A DNA stretch of 64,000 nucleotides from CAWATZ01 sp963784995. Its GTDB lineage: Bacteria; Planctomycetota; Planctomycetia; Gemmatales; Gemmataceae. The stretch is from positions 186,001 to 250,000 of the forward strand of contig CAWATZ010000011.1 in NCBI GenBank assembly GCA_963784995.1, given 5' to 3'. Shown in pieces: positions 46,497 through 56,798 of this stretch. The position numbers were made by a program, and so were the translations under genes. Each line of letters starts with the position of its first letter. Position 1 is the stretch's first letter. The notes under the pieces are model-generated. The model had not been told where the DNA came from and ran no database searches. It was given only the letters and a program-made list of their open reading frames with translations.

Positions 46497-47987
46497 ATGG
46501 CCGTTGCAACACCCGAAAAAGCCCGCACGATCAAGCCGCCCAAGGTCAAAACCCAATGGCCCATGTTCATCGGCGGCAAGTGGGTGGACAGCGTCTCGGG
46601 CAAGACCTTTCCGACTCTCAACCCGGCCACCGGTGAGGTCATCTGTCAGGTGGCCGAGGGCGACAAGGCTGACGTGGACCGGGCCGTCAAGGCTGCTCGC
46701 AAGGCGTTCGAGGAGGGCCCCTGGCCGAAGATGAACGCCTCGGAGCGGGGCCGGCTGATCAATCGGCTGGCCGACCTGATCGAGCAGCGCAAGGAAGAAC
46801 TGGCCGCCCTGGAGACGCTGGACAACGGCAAGCCGATCCGCGATTCCCTGGACGCCGACCTGCCGCTGACCATCAAGTGCTATCGCTACTATGCCGGCTG
46901 GGCCGACAAGATCCACGGCAAGACCATTCCCGTCGAGGGCAACTACTTCTGCTACACCCGGCACGAGCCGGTCGGCGTGGTCGGCCAGATCATCCCCTGG
47001 AACTTCCCGCTGCTGATGCAAGCCTGGAAGTGGGGGCCCGCCCTGGCGTGCGGCAACACGGTGGTCCTCAAGCCGGCCGAGCAGACGCCGCTGACCGCCC
47101 TGCGCGTGGCTGAGCTGGCCCAGGAGGCGGGCATCCCTGACGGTGTGCTGAACGTGGTGCCCGGCTACGGTCCGACCGCGGGGGCTGCACTTTCCGGGCA
47201 TATGGACGTCGATAAGGTGGCGTTCACCGGCGAATACACCACCGGCCAGTTGGTGATGGAGGCGGCCGCCAAGAGCAACTTGAAGCGCGTCAGCCTGGAA
47301 CTGGGCGGCAAGAGTCCCAACGTGATCTTCGCCGACGCCGACCTGGACGCCGCGGTCGAGGGGGCGTTCTTCGGGCTGTTCTTCAACCAGGGGCAGTGCT
47401 GCTGCGCCGGCAGCCGGCTGTTTGTCGAGGACAAGGTCCATGACGAGTTTGTCAATCGCCTGCTGAAGCGGGTGCGCCAGCAGAAGGTCGGCGATCCGTT
47501 CGATCAGTCCACAACGCAGGGCGCCCAGGTGTCGCAGGAGCAGGTGGACCGGATCATGGGCTACATCGCGGCCGGCAAGAAGGAAGGGGCGAAGATCTTG
47601 ACCGGAGGCAACCAGATCGGCAATCGCGGCTATTTCATCGAGCCGACGATCTTCTGCGACGTCAAGGACGAGATGAAGATTGCCAGGGAAGAGATCTTCG
47701 GTCCCGTCATGAACGTCCTGCGTTTCAAGGACGCCAGCGAGGTGATCAAGCGCGGCAACCAGACCTTCTACGGCCTGGCCGCGGCCGTGTGGACGCGCGA
47801 CATCAAGAAGGCGCATCAGCTGGCCAACGGTCTGCGAGCCGGGACGGTGTGGATCAACTGCTACGACGTCTTCGACGCGGCGGCGCCGTTCGGCGGCTTC
47901 AAGATGTCCGGCATTGGCCGGGAACTGGGCGAGTATGCGCTGGATGCGTACACGGAGGTGAAGACGGTGTACGTGAATTTGGAGTGA
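46497..47987 (+). CDS. NAD(P)-dependent aldehyde dehydrogenase
   Basis: 496 residues, ATG at 46497 behind CAGGAGG; usual length for the class 1/2 ALDH family. It oxidises an aldehyde to the acid. Visible motifs: the PWNFPLLMQAWKWGPALACGNTVVLKPAEQTP cofactor region, FTGEYTTGQLVMEAA, the general-base Glu in VSLELGGKSP, the catalytic Cys in NQGQCCCAGSRLFV, EEIFGPVMNVLRF, and the C-terminal PFGGFKMSGIGRELG. The sequence is closest in style to betaine/retinal-type or general aldehyde dehydrogenases; the substrate cannot be told. FTGEYTTG replaces the common FTGSTEVG. It is divergent from the second kinase and ends at palindrome D copy 2. Confidence 0.95.
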   Translation: MAVATPEKARTIKPPKVKTQWPMFIGGKWVDSVSGKTFPTLNPATGEVICQVAEGDKADVDRAVKAARKAFEEGPWPKMNASERGRLINRLADLIEQRKEELAALETLDNGKPIRDSLDADLPLTIKCYRYYAGWADKIHGKTIPVEGNYFCYTRHEPVGVVGQIIPWNFPLLMQAWKWGPALACGNTVVLKPAEQTPLTALRVAELAQEAGIPDGVLNVVPGYGPTAGAALSGHMDVDKVAFTGEYTTGQLVMEAAAKSNLKRVSLELGGKSPNVIFADADLDAAVEGAFFGLFFNQGQCCCAGSRLFVEDKVHDEFVNRLLKRVRQQKVGDPFDQSTTQGAQVSQEQVDRIMGYIAAGKKEGAKILTGGNQIGNRGYFIEPTIFCDVKDEMKIAREEIFGPVMNVLRFKDASEVIKRGNQTFYGLAAAVWTRDIKKAHQLANGLRAGTVWINCYDVFDAAAPFGGFKMSGIGRELGEYALDAYTEVKTVYVNLE

Positions 47988-48000
47988 GGCTGGGGTTTCT

Positions 48001-48129
48001 CGACCCCTGCCGGCTTGCCCGGCAGGTGAAGGAGGTCATTGGCTAGAGGAGAAGAAGAAAGAACATTTTTCTTTCCGTCATTTCTAGCCGTTGACCTGCT
48101 TCACCTGCCGGGCAAGCCGGCAGGGGTCG
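48001..48129. repeat. Bipartite palindromic element D, copy 2, at convergent gene ends
   Basis: Perfect 31-bp arms at 48001-48031 and 48099-48129, identical to those of copy 1; the inner pair is AGGTCATTGGCTAG with CTAGCCGTTGACCT. The centre (about 67 nt) differs from copy 1 (about 79 nt). It lies between the stop of the aldehyde dehydrogenase (+) and of wecB (-). Confidence 0.92.
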
Positions 48130-48145
48130 AACCCATTCCAGAGCG

Positions 48146-49230
48146 CTATCCACCACACAACTCCCGCACAATCCGGTTAGCCGCCTGTCCGCCGCCGTAC
48201 AGCGTCGCGTCCGGTTCCGGGGGCATGGGCGCCTCCAGCGCCGTCAGGATGCCGTCACAGATCGTGGCCGGATCGGTCGGCGGCAGCAGGCGGTTCCATC
48301 CCAGTTGCACCAGTTCGACCCATTCCGTCTCATCGCGCAGGGTAACGCACGGCACCCGGTGGAAGAACGCTTCCTTCTGCACTCCGCCGGAGTCGGTCAC
48401 GATCAGCCGGGCGTCGCGCTCCAGCCGGACCATTTCGAGGAAACCGACCGGATCGATCAGGTGCGGCTGGGGCCCGCTGCTCGCCTCCAGACCGGCGCGG
48501 CGCAGCGCCCCCCGGTGCGCGGATGCAGCGGCAGCACCACCGGCAGGTGCCTCGACACGTCTTTGAGTGCGGAAAAGATTGCCCACAGTCGATCGGGAGC
48601 GTCGGTGTTCTCCGCCCGGTGGATCGTGGCCAGTACGTAGTCACGTGCCCGCAGGCCCAGCTTGTGGACCGTGGCAGCGGGTCCGGAACTGCCGTGGCGC
48701 AGGGCCATGTCATACATGACGTCGCCGACCAGCTTGACAGACTCGCCGCGGATGCCTTCCCGGGCCAGGTTGGCGACGGCGGTTTCGGTCGGGACGAACA
48801 ACCAGTGCGACAGGTGATCGGTCAGGATGCGGTTGATTTCCTCCGGCATCTTGCGGTTGAACGAGCGCAGTCCGGCCTCGACGTGGGCCACGGGGACGTG
48901 GAGCTTGGCGGCCGCCAGGGCACCGGCCAGCGTGGAGTTGGTATCGCCGTAAACCAGGACCACGTCAGGTTTTTCGGTGAGCAGCACGTCCTCCACCTGC
49001 TCCAGCATTTGCCCCGTCTGCCGGCCGTGCCCGCCGGAGCCGACACCCAGGTGATAGTGCGGTCGCGGAATGCTCAGCTCGGTGAAGAAGATGTCGGACA
49101 TGTTGTCGTCGTAGTGCTGGCCGGTGTGGATCAGTACCTCGACAACGCCAGGCGTCTGCTGCAAGACGTGGGACACCGCGGCGGCCTTGATGAACTGAGG
49201 GCGGGCGCCGATCACCGTCACGATCTTCAT
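48146..49230 (-). CDS. wecB: UDP-N-acetylglucosamine 2-epimerase (one apparent frameshift)
   Basis: The start is the ATG at 49230 (MKIVTVIGARPQFIKAAAV). The enzyme interconverts UDP-GlcNAc and UDP-ManNAc. Motifs: IHTGQHYDDNMSD, VLVYGDTNSTLAGALAA, VAHVEAGLRSFN, MPEEINRILTD, LATIHRAENTD, LPLHPRT, then after a frame break VTDSGGVQKEAFF and CVTLRDETEWVE. The break falls in a run of six C (48508-48513), and one lost base would restore about 361 residues, the normal length. It is the last gene of a minus-strand run with two sugar epimerases (20 bp after the first). It likely feeds ManNAc-type sugar into the surface glycan made here. Confidence 0.92.
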
Positions 49231-49250
49231 GGGTTGCCCCGCCTTCCAAT

Positions 49251-50306
49251 TCATGCCGCCCTGGTCGCGGCCAGGTGCAGATGATGCCGGGCCATGCACG
49301 ACTCGATCAGCGTCAGGTTGTCGCGCGTCCAGGCGATGGTCCGCCGCAGGCCCTCCCGCAGGTCCACCTTCGCCTCGAAGCCCAGAGACGACCGGGCTAC
49401 CTCGGTTGCGCCGTAGCGCTTGCCGGAGCGGTCCCAGTCGCGCTTGCCGGTCCACTGAATCGGCGTTGGATTGCCGGTCAGCTCGTTGATCGTCTCGGCC
49501 AGCTCGCGGATGGTCGTCTCCTGGCCGCTGGCGACGTTGTACGTCTGCCCCGCCTGGCCGCGGGTCGCACACAGCATCAGTCCCGAAGCCACGTCCTCGG
49601 CGGAAATAAAGTCACGAGTGGCAATGCCGCCATTCTCCACCGGCAACGCCTGGTGCTTGATCGCCTTGTAAACGAAGGTCGGAGTCACGTTGCGCCACAC
49701 CGTCGCCGGCGTGCCGCGCCACTGGCCTGCTCCCAGGATCTCGCCGGGACCATAGACGTTCTGGAAGCGTGCCTTGACAACCGGCAGCTGGTGCTGTTTG
49801 AAGTAGTAGTTGGAGTAAAACTCGCCGATGATCTTCGAGATCTGATACGGACTATCAAGCCACAGTGACACCGGACTGTCCTCGGTAGTGGCCTGGGCCT
49901 TCTCGAAGGTCTTCTCGGCCACGGTGCAGCCCGCCGAGGAGTACACGACCCGGCGCAGCTTCTTGCAGCTCTTGAGCCGTTCGTAGAGCTTCAGCGTGGT
50001 GAGCGTGTTGTTCTCGTGATCGGCGAGCGGATCGGCGATGGAGTTCTGGTTGCCGTGGAACGTCGCCAGGTGAAAGACGTAATCAAGGTCGTCCGGCAAG
50101 GCCCGCAGCACCGCGTCGCTGGTGATGGAGCCTTCGACGAATTGCACGGCCGGGTGAGCCGGGACGTTGACCCGCTCTGCCGAGAGCAGATTATCGACCA
50201 CGATCACCTGACGTGGATCGCAGCCGAGCAACGCCTTGACGAGATTGCTGCCGACAAAGCCCGCTCCTCCAACAAGGAGGATTCGGGAGTGGTGGAAATC
50301 GGTCAC
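49251..50306 (-). CDS. NAD-dependent sugar epimerase/dehydratase (extended SDR)
   Basis: 351 residues. A GTG at 50306 with AAGGAAGAG before it is preferred; the longer frame starts at TTG 50330. Motifs: ILLVGGAGFVGSNLV for NAD, FHLATFHGNQNS, VVYSSAGC, and the catalytic Y-x3-K in SPYQISKIIGE. KARFQNVYGPGEI and FISAEDVASGL are typical of GalE/RmlB/WbpP-type enzymes acting on nucleotide sugars. It makes a run with wecB (20 bp downstream) and the next epimerase (123 bp upstream). The exact sugar is not clear. Confidence 0.88.
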   Translation of the reverse strand: MTDFHHSRILLVGGAGFVGSNLVKALLGCDPRQVIVVDNLLSAERVNVPAHPAVQFVEGSITSDAVLRALPDDLDYVFHLATFHGNQNSIADPLADHENNTLTTLKLYERLKSCKKLRRVVYSSAGCTVAEKTFEKAQATTEDSPVSLWLDSPYQISKIIGEFYSNYYFKQHQLPVVKARFQNVYGPGEILGAGQWRGTPATVWRNVTPTFVYKAIKHQALPVENGGIATRDFISAEDVASGLMLCATRGQAGQTYNVASGQETTIRELAETINELTGNPTPIQWTGKRDWDRSGKRYGATEVARSSLGFEAKVDLREGLRRTIAWTRDNLTLIESCMARHHLHLAATRAA

Positions 50307-50429
50307 GAGTCTCTTCCTTGACTGGAACAAAAAGGGTCACCCTTGCCGTGAGACGCAGCGGAACGCGGGCAGCAACGCGCTCCACTGACCCTCACCACAA
50401 ACACAGTGACACCTCGTGGATTGGTTCGA

Positions 50430-51386
50430 TCAAGCGGCCCTGGCGTCCTTGCTCTCGGCCGGCTTGAGATGAGTGAACGTCTGGGTGATGCCGTGGTTCT
50501 TGTACCAGGCGATGGCTTTCGCCACGCCGACGTCCAGCGGCGTGCTGGCCTTCCAGCCGAAATCGCGGTTGGTCTTCGTCGGATCCAGGAGGATGCTGGC
50601 CACGTCGTCGGCCGCACGCGGCCGGACTTCCACCGACTTGTCGAGTTTCAGGTTCAGCGCCTTCAGCGTGTTGTCGAACAGCTCCTTGATGGCGAAGTCG
50701 CTCCCACTCGATACGTGGTAGTACCCCTTGGATCCCTTGCCGGCGATGGCCTTCAGCACACAGTCCACCAGGTCATCGACGTAGATGAAATCGCGGCGCG
50801 TGTCCATGACAAAGCACGGCTTGCCGGTCGTCAGCCGATGGTAGAAGGTCGGCAGCGGACCACTTAGATTCCGGGGGCCATAGGCATTGGCCAGGCGGAA
50901 GGAGATGTAATCCAACCCGCCCAGGTCCACGAACTGCTCGCCGCCGGTCTTGGTGATGGCGTAGCTGCTTCCCGTCGAACGGATGGGATGCTCCAGCGTG
51001 ATCGGTTGCTCCAGCGGGTGCAAACCGTAACACAGGGCCGTCTGGAAGTAGATCAGCCGTTTGGCCTTGGCTGTCTTGCAGGCCTTGACCACCAACGCGG
51101 TGCCCAGCACGTTGGTGCGAACGTCCTCGACCCAGTTCTCGGGGTCCTTGTACGAGGCGGCGGCATGGACGACCACGTCGGGACCGAAGGACTCGAAGGC
51201 CCGTTCGACCGTCGCCTGGTCGGCGATGGTGCCTTCGATCAGGGTCAGGTTGGCGTGTGGCGTCAGGTTGTCGCGCCGGCTGGTGGCGAAGTTGTCGATG
51301 ACCAGGACCTTGTTTCCCTGGGCCAGCAGCCGGTCGCTGAGATGCGAGCCAATGAAGCCGGCGCCGCCCGTGATGAGTACCTTCAT
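50430..51386 (-). CDS. NAD-dependent sugar epimerase/dehydratase (extended SDR)
   Basis: 318 residues, ATG at 51386 with GGAGGAAAG upstream. Motifs: MKVLITGGAGFIGSHLSDRL (NAD), VVHAAASYKDPENW, FQTALCYG, catalytic Tyr/Lys in SSYAITKTGGEQ, FRLANAYGPRN, and RRDFIYVDDLVDC. It belongs to the UDP-glucose 4-epimerase/dTDP-glucose dehydratase superfamily, but a Ser/Thr-rich GSSYAITK and the short length do not fix the reaction. It is the first gene of the minus-strand nucleotide-sugar unit ending in wecB. Its promoter should lie in the gap next to palindrome B copy 3. Confidence 0.9.
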   Translation of the reverse strand: MKVLITGGAGFIGSHLSDRLLAQGNKVLVIDNFATSRRDNLTPHANLTLIEGTIADQATVERAFESFGPDVVVHAAASYKDPENWVEDVRTNVLGTALVVKACKTAKAKRLIYFQTALCYGLHPLEQPITLEHPIRSTGSSYAITKTGGEQFVDLGGLDYISFRLANAYGPRNLSGPLPTFYHRLTTGKPCFVMDTRRDFIYVDDLVDCVLKAIAGKGSKGYYHVSSGSDFAIKELFDNTLKALNLKLDKSVEVRPRAADDVASILLDPTKTNRDFGWKASTPLDVGVAKAIAWYKNHGITQTFTHLKPAESKDARAA

Positions 51387-51837
51387 GTCTTTCCTCCGTG
51401 AATGCTTGCTTTGGTGCAGGCAACTCGGAGTGTACTCTCCTCTCCGGAAACGTGCAAGATAGGGTTCGCGGGGGTGTCCCTGTGGATGTTGGCGAGCGGC
51501 GCGGCGTCAGCCCGCCGGTGCCGCTGCGGCCGATACCGGCGGGCTGACGCCGCACCGCTCGCCAACATCCAGGGGGACACCTGGTTCGCGGTTATTTTCA
51601 GGTATCCTGTCAGGATGGATTGGACTTGCTCAAACACACATCTCCCCCTATAGAGCCGCACCAGTGAAACGCCCTTCGAGACGTACTGTCCTGCCCACCC
51701 GCTCAGCCGGCTCGTCCTCAGGTTTGTCTGACTCCCCTTCGCCCCGTTGCTCTTTCCAGGGTTGTTTCGGATGCCGGGTCTCGCGGAGCCTGCAGTGGGC
51801 TCACGGTCGGAGAGGATTCGGCGGGAGGCAAGTTGCA
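51387..51837. other. Divergent intergenic region with palindrome B copy 3
   Basis: 451 bp between the epimerase (-) and the sulfotransferase (+). The large palindrome at 51473-51581 takes a quarter of it. The ribosome site GGGAGG at about 51823 is for the sulfotransferase. The frame open from 51664 into the sulfotransferase has no family features before 51838, so no separate gene is claimed. Confidence 0.6.
51463..51591. repeat. Palindromic repeat family B, copy 3, flanked by 9-bp direct repeats
   Basis: Arms 51483-51519 and 51535-51571 pair over 37 bp with one mismatch; an outer 8-bp pair (GGTGTCCC, 51473; GGGACACC, 51574) extends the stem after a 2-nt gap. GGTTCGCGG stands directly outside on both sides (51463-51471 and 51583-51591). 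Confidence 0.88.
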
Positions 51838-53169
51838 ATGACAGGTCCCCGATCGATCACGGCGGAATCGGAGTGGGCTCGGCCCGTGCTGGTGGGCTGT
51901 TGCCCCAGCAGCGGCTCGACACTCCTGAGCGTCATCCTCGACCATCATCCCCGCATGTGCTGTGGCCCGGAGCTGGCTCTCCTCACGCATCCGTTCCTCT
52001 GGACGGAATCGGGTGAGCGGTGGCGCCAGCGTGTGTCCCGCTGCTTGCAGCCCGGCAGCGATGAGCGCTTGCTCCCGGACTGGACCAGTGAGGCGGGCGT
52101 CTGTGAGTTCACGGGGTTTTGCAGCACGGGGAACCTGAAATGGTACGGCACGAGTGTGGCCGAGGTCCTTCAGCAGTTGCCGGGCTGGAACGGGGTCGAT
52201 GCCCTGCTCCGGCACCTGTTTCGCCGCCGGCTCACGGACGAGGGCCGGAGCATCTGGGTGGAGAAAACGCCGACCAACCTCTTCGCCATGCGGGAATTTC
52301 TCGACCACTTTCCCCGGGGGCGCGGCGTCGTGCTGATCCGGGATGGGAGGGACGTGGTCTGCTCGCTGCTCAAGCGCGGTTACAGTTTCGCCCGCGCTGC
52401 CGCCACCTGGGTGCTGGAGGCGGCCCTCTCGCTCGCCCTGGCCAGGCACAAGCGCGTTTGTCTCCTGAAGTACGAAGACCTGGTCCTGGAGCCCCGCACC
52501 AGTCTCCAGGCCCTGATGGATTTTCTTCAGGTGGAAACGTCCATCGATCGGCTGCTCGACCACGCCAGCTCGCGCCGGGCCCGGCACGATCCCACGATTC
52601 GCTTGCAAACGTGGACGAACTCTCCGCAAACGGGGATCCGCTCGACGGCGGTCGGCCGGTGGCACAAGGAGCTATCGCCCTTGCAGGTGTTCCTGCTCGA
52701 AAGTCTGACGCTCCTGAAGGGTTATCCCGGACTCGACGACCTGGCCGGGATGAACGGCGGAGCCTTGCTGGCCGCCCACGGCTACGCGCCGGCCTCTGAC
52801 CCTTCGCCGGCGCTGCTTCGGAGCGCCGGCGACGACGGGGCGGCGCTCGTGCAGAGCTTCGTGGACCCCACCGTCTTTCACCAGCGCCACGTCGTTCCGG
52901 ATCTGGGGTCTGTCCTTTCGCCTCTCGATCTCTTCGCGCTGCTGAACCGGCCCCTCCACGGGCACCCGGAACACCCCTCCCTGCTGCACAAACTGGTCGA
53001 GGGGGAAAAGGACCTGGCGGCGGTGCGATCCGAGCTGAGCCGTCGGATTGGGTTCCGAAACGGAATCAAGGAGGTCCTGCGCGCGCTGCGGTCGCGCGTC
53101 GGCCGCATCATCGGCCAGAGCCGGGCGGCAGGTCGCCGCCGAGCGCGGCATCCGTCCGGAACCGATTGA
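51838..53169 (+). CDS. Sulfotransferase family protein
   Basis: 443 residues from the ATG at 51838 (GGGAGG 9 nt before). PAPS-dependent sulfotransferases are recognised by the 5'-phosphosulfate loop, here VLVGCCPSSGSTLLSVILDHHP, and the 3'-phosphate site GVVLIRDGRDVVCSLL; both are present, with the EKTPTNLF segment between, as in Sulfotransfer_3 proteins. The C-terminal 140 residues are less conserved and end in a basic tail. No signal or membrane segment is seen. It opens a plus-strand unit with the glycosyltransferase 177 bp downstream, in the middle of nucleotide-sugar genes, so a sulfated glycan is likely; protein sulfation cannot be excluded. Confidence 0.85.
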   Translation: MTGPRSITAESEWARPVLVGCCPSSGSTLLSVILDHHPRMCCGPELALLTHPFLWTESGERWRQRVSRCLQPGSDERLLPDWTSEAGVCEFTGFCSTGNLKWYGTSVAEVLQQLPGWNGVDALLRHLFRRRLTDEGRSIWVEKTPTNLFAMREFLDHFPRGRGVVLIRDGRDVVCSLLKRGYSFARAAATWVLEAALSLALARHKRVCLLKYEDLVLEPRTSLQALMDFLQVETSIDRLLDHASSRRARHDPTIRLQTWTNSPQTGIRSTAVGRWHKELSPLQVFLLESLTLLKGYPGLDDLAGMNGGALLAAHGYAPASDPSPALLRSAGDDGAALVQSFVDPTVFHQRHVVPDLGSVLSPLDLFALLNRPLHGHPEHPSLLHKLVEGEKDLAAVRSELSRRIGFRNGIKEVLRALRSRVGRIIGQSRAAGRRRARHPSGTD

Positions 53170-53346
53170 CCGGGCCGTCAAGGAGAAGGGATGCGTTGGC
53201 TCAAGCAAGCTCCGGAAGCGCGCGGAAGCGTTCCGGACGGCCCGGCGGCGTTATGGGTGGGACACTCAGCGTGGAGTGTTCTGCCAGGCGCTGGGCGCGA
53301 TTGGCCTGCCCGGCTTTTGAAGATCCACGCGCGGAGGAGGGGAAGG

Positions 53347-54563
53347 ATGAAACGATCGCGAGTGCTGGTGCTTTCGGGCCACCACGACCACATGGACCGG
53401 CGGATTGTCTCCGAGGCGAATGCCCTGGCCGAGTCCGGCCGGCGCGTGACCCTGGTCAGCGTGCCGGCCGAGGTGCCGGCCGGCTGGCTCCACCCCGAGG
53501 TGCAGCTTGTCATGCTCTCCCCGCCCCAGGCCAGGCGCAAGCCCTGGTTACGCCAGTTGGTCATCCGTCTGGCCAGGCGGATACCGCTGCTGCTGGAAAC
53601 GGTGCGCGGCTGGCTGCGGCCCTCGCGCAGCCAAGCGCGGCGCGGGCGCTCCTGGACCTGACGCCGAAGCAGGAGTACGACGCCATCCACTGTCACGATC
53701 TGGACACCCTGCCGGTGGGCCAGGCGGTTCGCGCTCGCCTGGCCCCGGAGGCGAAGCTGATTTACGACTCGCACGAGTTCTATCCCTTCCAGCTGCGCGA
53801 TCGGACCTTTCAGGGGTACTGGACGAAGGTGGAACAGCAGCACATTCACCAGGCGGACCTGGTCATCACCGTGAACGAGGCGATCGCGGAGCAGCTGCGG
53901 TCCGCCTATTCGATCACCCGGCCCGAGGTGATCTACAACAGTTATGGCAGTCCCTCGACACCGCCGGACATCTCGGAAGAGGAGTTCGTCCAGCACTTTG
54001 GAGGGCCGCCTGCCGGTTTCCGGGTGCTGTTCCAGGGCAGCTTTTCGCCGCTGCGCAACCTGCCCAGGCTGGTGGAAGCATTCGGCCAGCTGCCCGACTC
54101 GTTGCAGCTGCTCCTCCTGGGCCAGGGTCCGCTGGAAAGGGAACTGCGGGAGCTGTGCGGCCGCAAGAAACTGACGAACGTCTTCTTCGGGGCGCACGTG
54201 CCGCAGGAGCAGCTGCTGGGTTACACGCACCACGCCGACCTGGGCATCATCCCCTATGAGGACGCGGGCCTTCTGAACATGCGCTACTGCACGCCCAACA
54301 AGCTGTTCGAGTACATCGAGGCCTGCATTCCGGTGTGTGCCAGCGACCTGCCCGAGCTGGTGCGAATTGTGGACGGCGGCGGCATCGGCAAGACGTATCC
54401 GATGCGCTCGGCCGACGAGATCGCCCAGGCCGTCCGCGAATGCCGGGAACGGGTGGTGCGCGGCGAATTCCACGCTGGCAGGCGGGAGCGGGTCCGGCAA
54501 CGGTTTGCCTGGACGCACCAGCGCCAACGGTTGCTCACTTTGTATGAGCAGTTTGGAGTGTGA
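53347..54563 (+). CDS. Glycosyltransferase family 4-type (GT-B; one apparent frameshift)
   Basis: The start is the ATG at 53347 (GAGGAGGGGAAGG before it), MKRSRVLVLSGHHDHMDRRI. The N-terminal Rossmann domain (RRIVSEANALAESGRRVTLVS) is followed by a frame break at about 53634, then YDAIHCHDLDTLPVGQ, LIYDSHEFYPFQ, and the C-terminal nucleotide-sugar domain with FRVLFQGSFSPLRNLPRLVEAF, GQGPLERELREL, LGIIPYEDAGLLNMRYCTPNKLFEYI and PVCASDLPELVRIV. One lost base would restore about 405 residues. GT4 enzymes add a sugar to a glycan or lipid carrier. It ends just before palindrome B copy 4. The alternative upstream ATG at 53191 has a weaker fit to the family start. Confidence 0.86.
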
Positions 54564-54569
54564 CAGAAA

Positions 54570-54640
54570 GGCGAGCGGCGCGGCGTCAGCCCGCCGGTGA
54601 GGACGCCCCTCACCGGCGGGCTGACGCCGCGCCGCTCGCC
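54570..54640. repeat. Palindromic repeat family B, copy 4, at convergent gene ends
   Basis: A perfect 33-bp stem (54570-54602 with 54608-54640) and 5-nt loop; it begins 6 bp after the glycosyltransferase stop and ends 16 bp before the stop of the asnB-type gene on the other strand. A bidirectional terminator role is likely. Confidence 0.92.
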
Positions 54641-54656
54641 AATAAGTTACAGCTTC

Positions 54657-56584
54657 TTACGCAGCCGCGGCCCGGTTCGACAGCGGCGCCAGGGCGCGAT
54701 ACTGGTATTCCCGGTCGTGGAACTGCTGCTGCCAGATCTCCAGCGACAGCAGGCCCCACAGTTTGCGACCGAATTGCGGCTCCGCATCCAGTTGCTGGAG
54801 CACGATCTTGTTGTCAATCAGCTCCCGATGCAACGCCTTCTTGCAGCCCAGCGTGTCCCGCACAAATTCCCGGGCCGGCCCTTTCAGCCATTCCGTCAAC
54901 GGCACCGGGAAGCCCATCTTGTCCTTGCGGTTGACCACCGTGGCAGGAAGGAACTGCTCGGTCGCCTTGCGCAGCACGTGCTTCATCGAGCCGTCCTTGA
55001 ACTTGACGTTGGACGGCATCGTGGCCGCGAACTCCACCAGCGGATGGTCCAGGAACGGCACCCGCGACTCCAGCCCGTGAGCCATGCTCACCCGGTCTTC
55101 CACCTGGAGCAGGGCCGGCAGCAGCGTCTTGAAGTCGAAGTGCGTCATGGAGTCGAAGTACGATTCCTTCTTGACGTTGTCGGCCCGGAAGATCTTCTGG
55201 AAGGTCGGAAAGACGTCGATGCCGTCGAGCAGCTCCCAGTTGATCTCGTCGCCCAGCGACGGGGCCCGGTTGACCAGCCGGAAATAACGCCGGTCCAGGT
55301 CATCGAACAGGCCCTCACGCCAGAACTCCTGCAGCAGCGGCTTGTATTCGCGCAGCGTCACCAGGTTGGGGATGATGGATTCGTAGGTGACGACGAAGTT
55401 GCCGTTGTGCATGGTGCCGTCGATGGCCGACTTGATGCACTGCTCGAAGTAGGCGATCAGGTAGCGAACGTAACCGCCGAAGATCTCATCGCCCCCTTGC
55501 CCTCCCATTACCACCTTGCGCCGGCTGCTGGCCAGCCGGGACACCATGAATTGCGGGAACGACCCCGGACCGGCCACGGGGTAGTCGAGGTGATAGAGGA
55601 CCTTCGGCAGGTTGTCGATGAAGTCGCGCGGACCGATGTCGATCTCGTGCAGCAGGAAACCCTGCGCCTCGGCCACCGTCCGGGCATGGTGGCTCTCGTC
55701 ATAGCGTTTGTCGAACGAGAACTTGCCGGTGAAGCCCTCGAAGTCCGCCCCGCCGGCGCGGGTGGCCAGGCAGGCGACGATGCTCGAGTCCAGGCCGCCG
55801 CTGACGTAGGACCCGATGGGAACGTCGCTGCGCTTGTGAACGTCCACCGATTCGATCAGCAGCCGGGTCAGCTCTTCCTCGAAATAGCGCTCGGTGTGAT
55901 GGAAGTCGAGGTTGTAGTACACCTGCCAGTAGCGGCTTGTGTCCACCCGGCCGTGGCCCGCGATCAGCAGATGGGCCGGCGGCAGCTCGCGCACGTCCTT
56001 GAACAGGGTCTTGCCGTCCAGGCAGAACTGGAAGGTCAGATACTCCTTGAAGCCTTCCAGGTCGGTCTCGATGCTGGGCAGAAAGGGCATCAGGGCCTTG
56101 GCTTCCGACGCCAGGTAGAGTCGGCCCTGGACCACGGTGTAATAGAACGGCTTGACGCCGAAGCGATCGCGGGCGCAGAACAGAGTCTGGCTGGCCTCGT
56201 CCCACAGGGCGAAGGCAAACATGCCGCGCAGCTTCTGGACGCACTCCGGCCCCCAGCGGCGGTACGCTTGCAGGATGACCTCCGTGTCGGAGGTGGTGCG
56301 GAAGAGATCCTCGCCCAGTTCGCGGCGCAGCTCGACGTAGTTGTAGATCTCGCCGTTGAAGGTCAGCCAGTTGCCCTGGCCGTCAGTCATGGGCTGCTGG
56401 CCGGTGTTCAGGTCGATGATGCTCAGACGCCGATGGGCCAGGCCGACACAACCCCGGGCGTGCTGCCAGACGCCTGCGCCGTCCGGGCCGCGGTGCTTCT
56501 GCAGATCGTTCATGCGCGCAGCGCCACGTCGAGGCCGGCAACGGGACGATGCTTCAGGTCCAGGACCGCGGCAATTCCACACAT
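54657..56584 (-). CDS. asnB: Asparagine synthase (glutamine-hydrolysing) family protein (one apparent frameshift)
   Basis: The true start is the ATG at 56584, which gives MCGIAAVLDLKHRPVAG with the essential Cys2; the frame then breaks at about 56515-56520 (ALR to MNDLQKHRGPDGAG), and the length is one base short of a multiple of three. Glutaminase motifs are LSIIDL, TFNGEIYNY and TTSDTEVIL; the synthetase domain has the pyrophosphate loop SYVSGGLDSSIVA, then GGQGGDEIFGGY and SRVPFLDHPLVEFA. About 642 residues when restored. In glycan clusters such AsnB paralogues often amidate a sugar or peptide rather than make asparagine. It faces the glycosyltransferase convergently. Confidence 0.93.
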
Positions 56585-56798
56585 GGCTCGTTCCCCGGGC
56601 AATCGCGAGTCTGTTCCCTGCCCTGCAAGCGGCTTCACCTGTTGCTAACCGTGTCCGGCCGCGGTCACGGTTGCTGGGCAAGTGCGTAGCATAACAAGTA
56701 TGGATACAGCCACAAGACCAGCATGCCCCAGCTGCCCGGGGTTGCCAGCGCAAGTCGAAGCGCTCTCGCATTGTCAAGTCCAAACCGACAGCGGCGTG

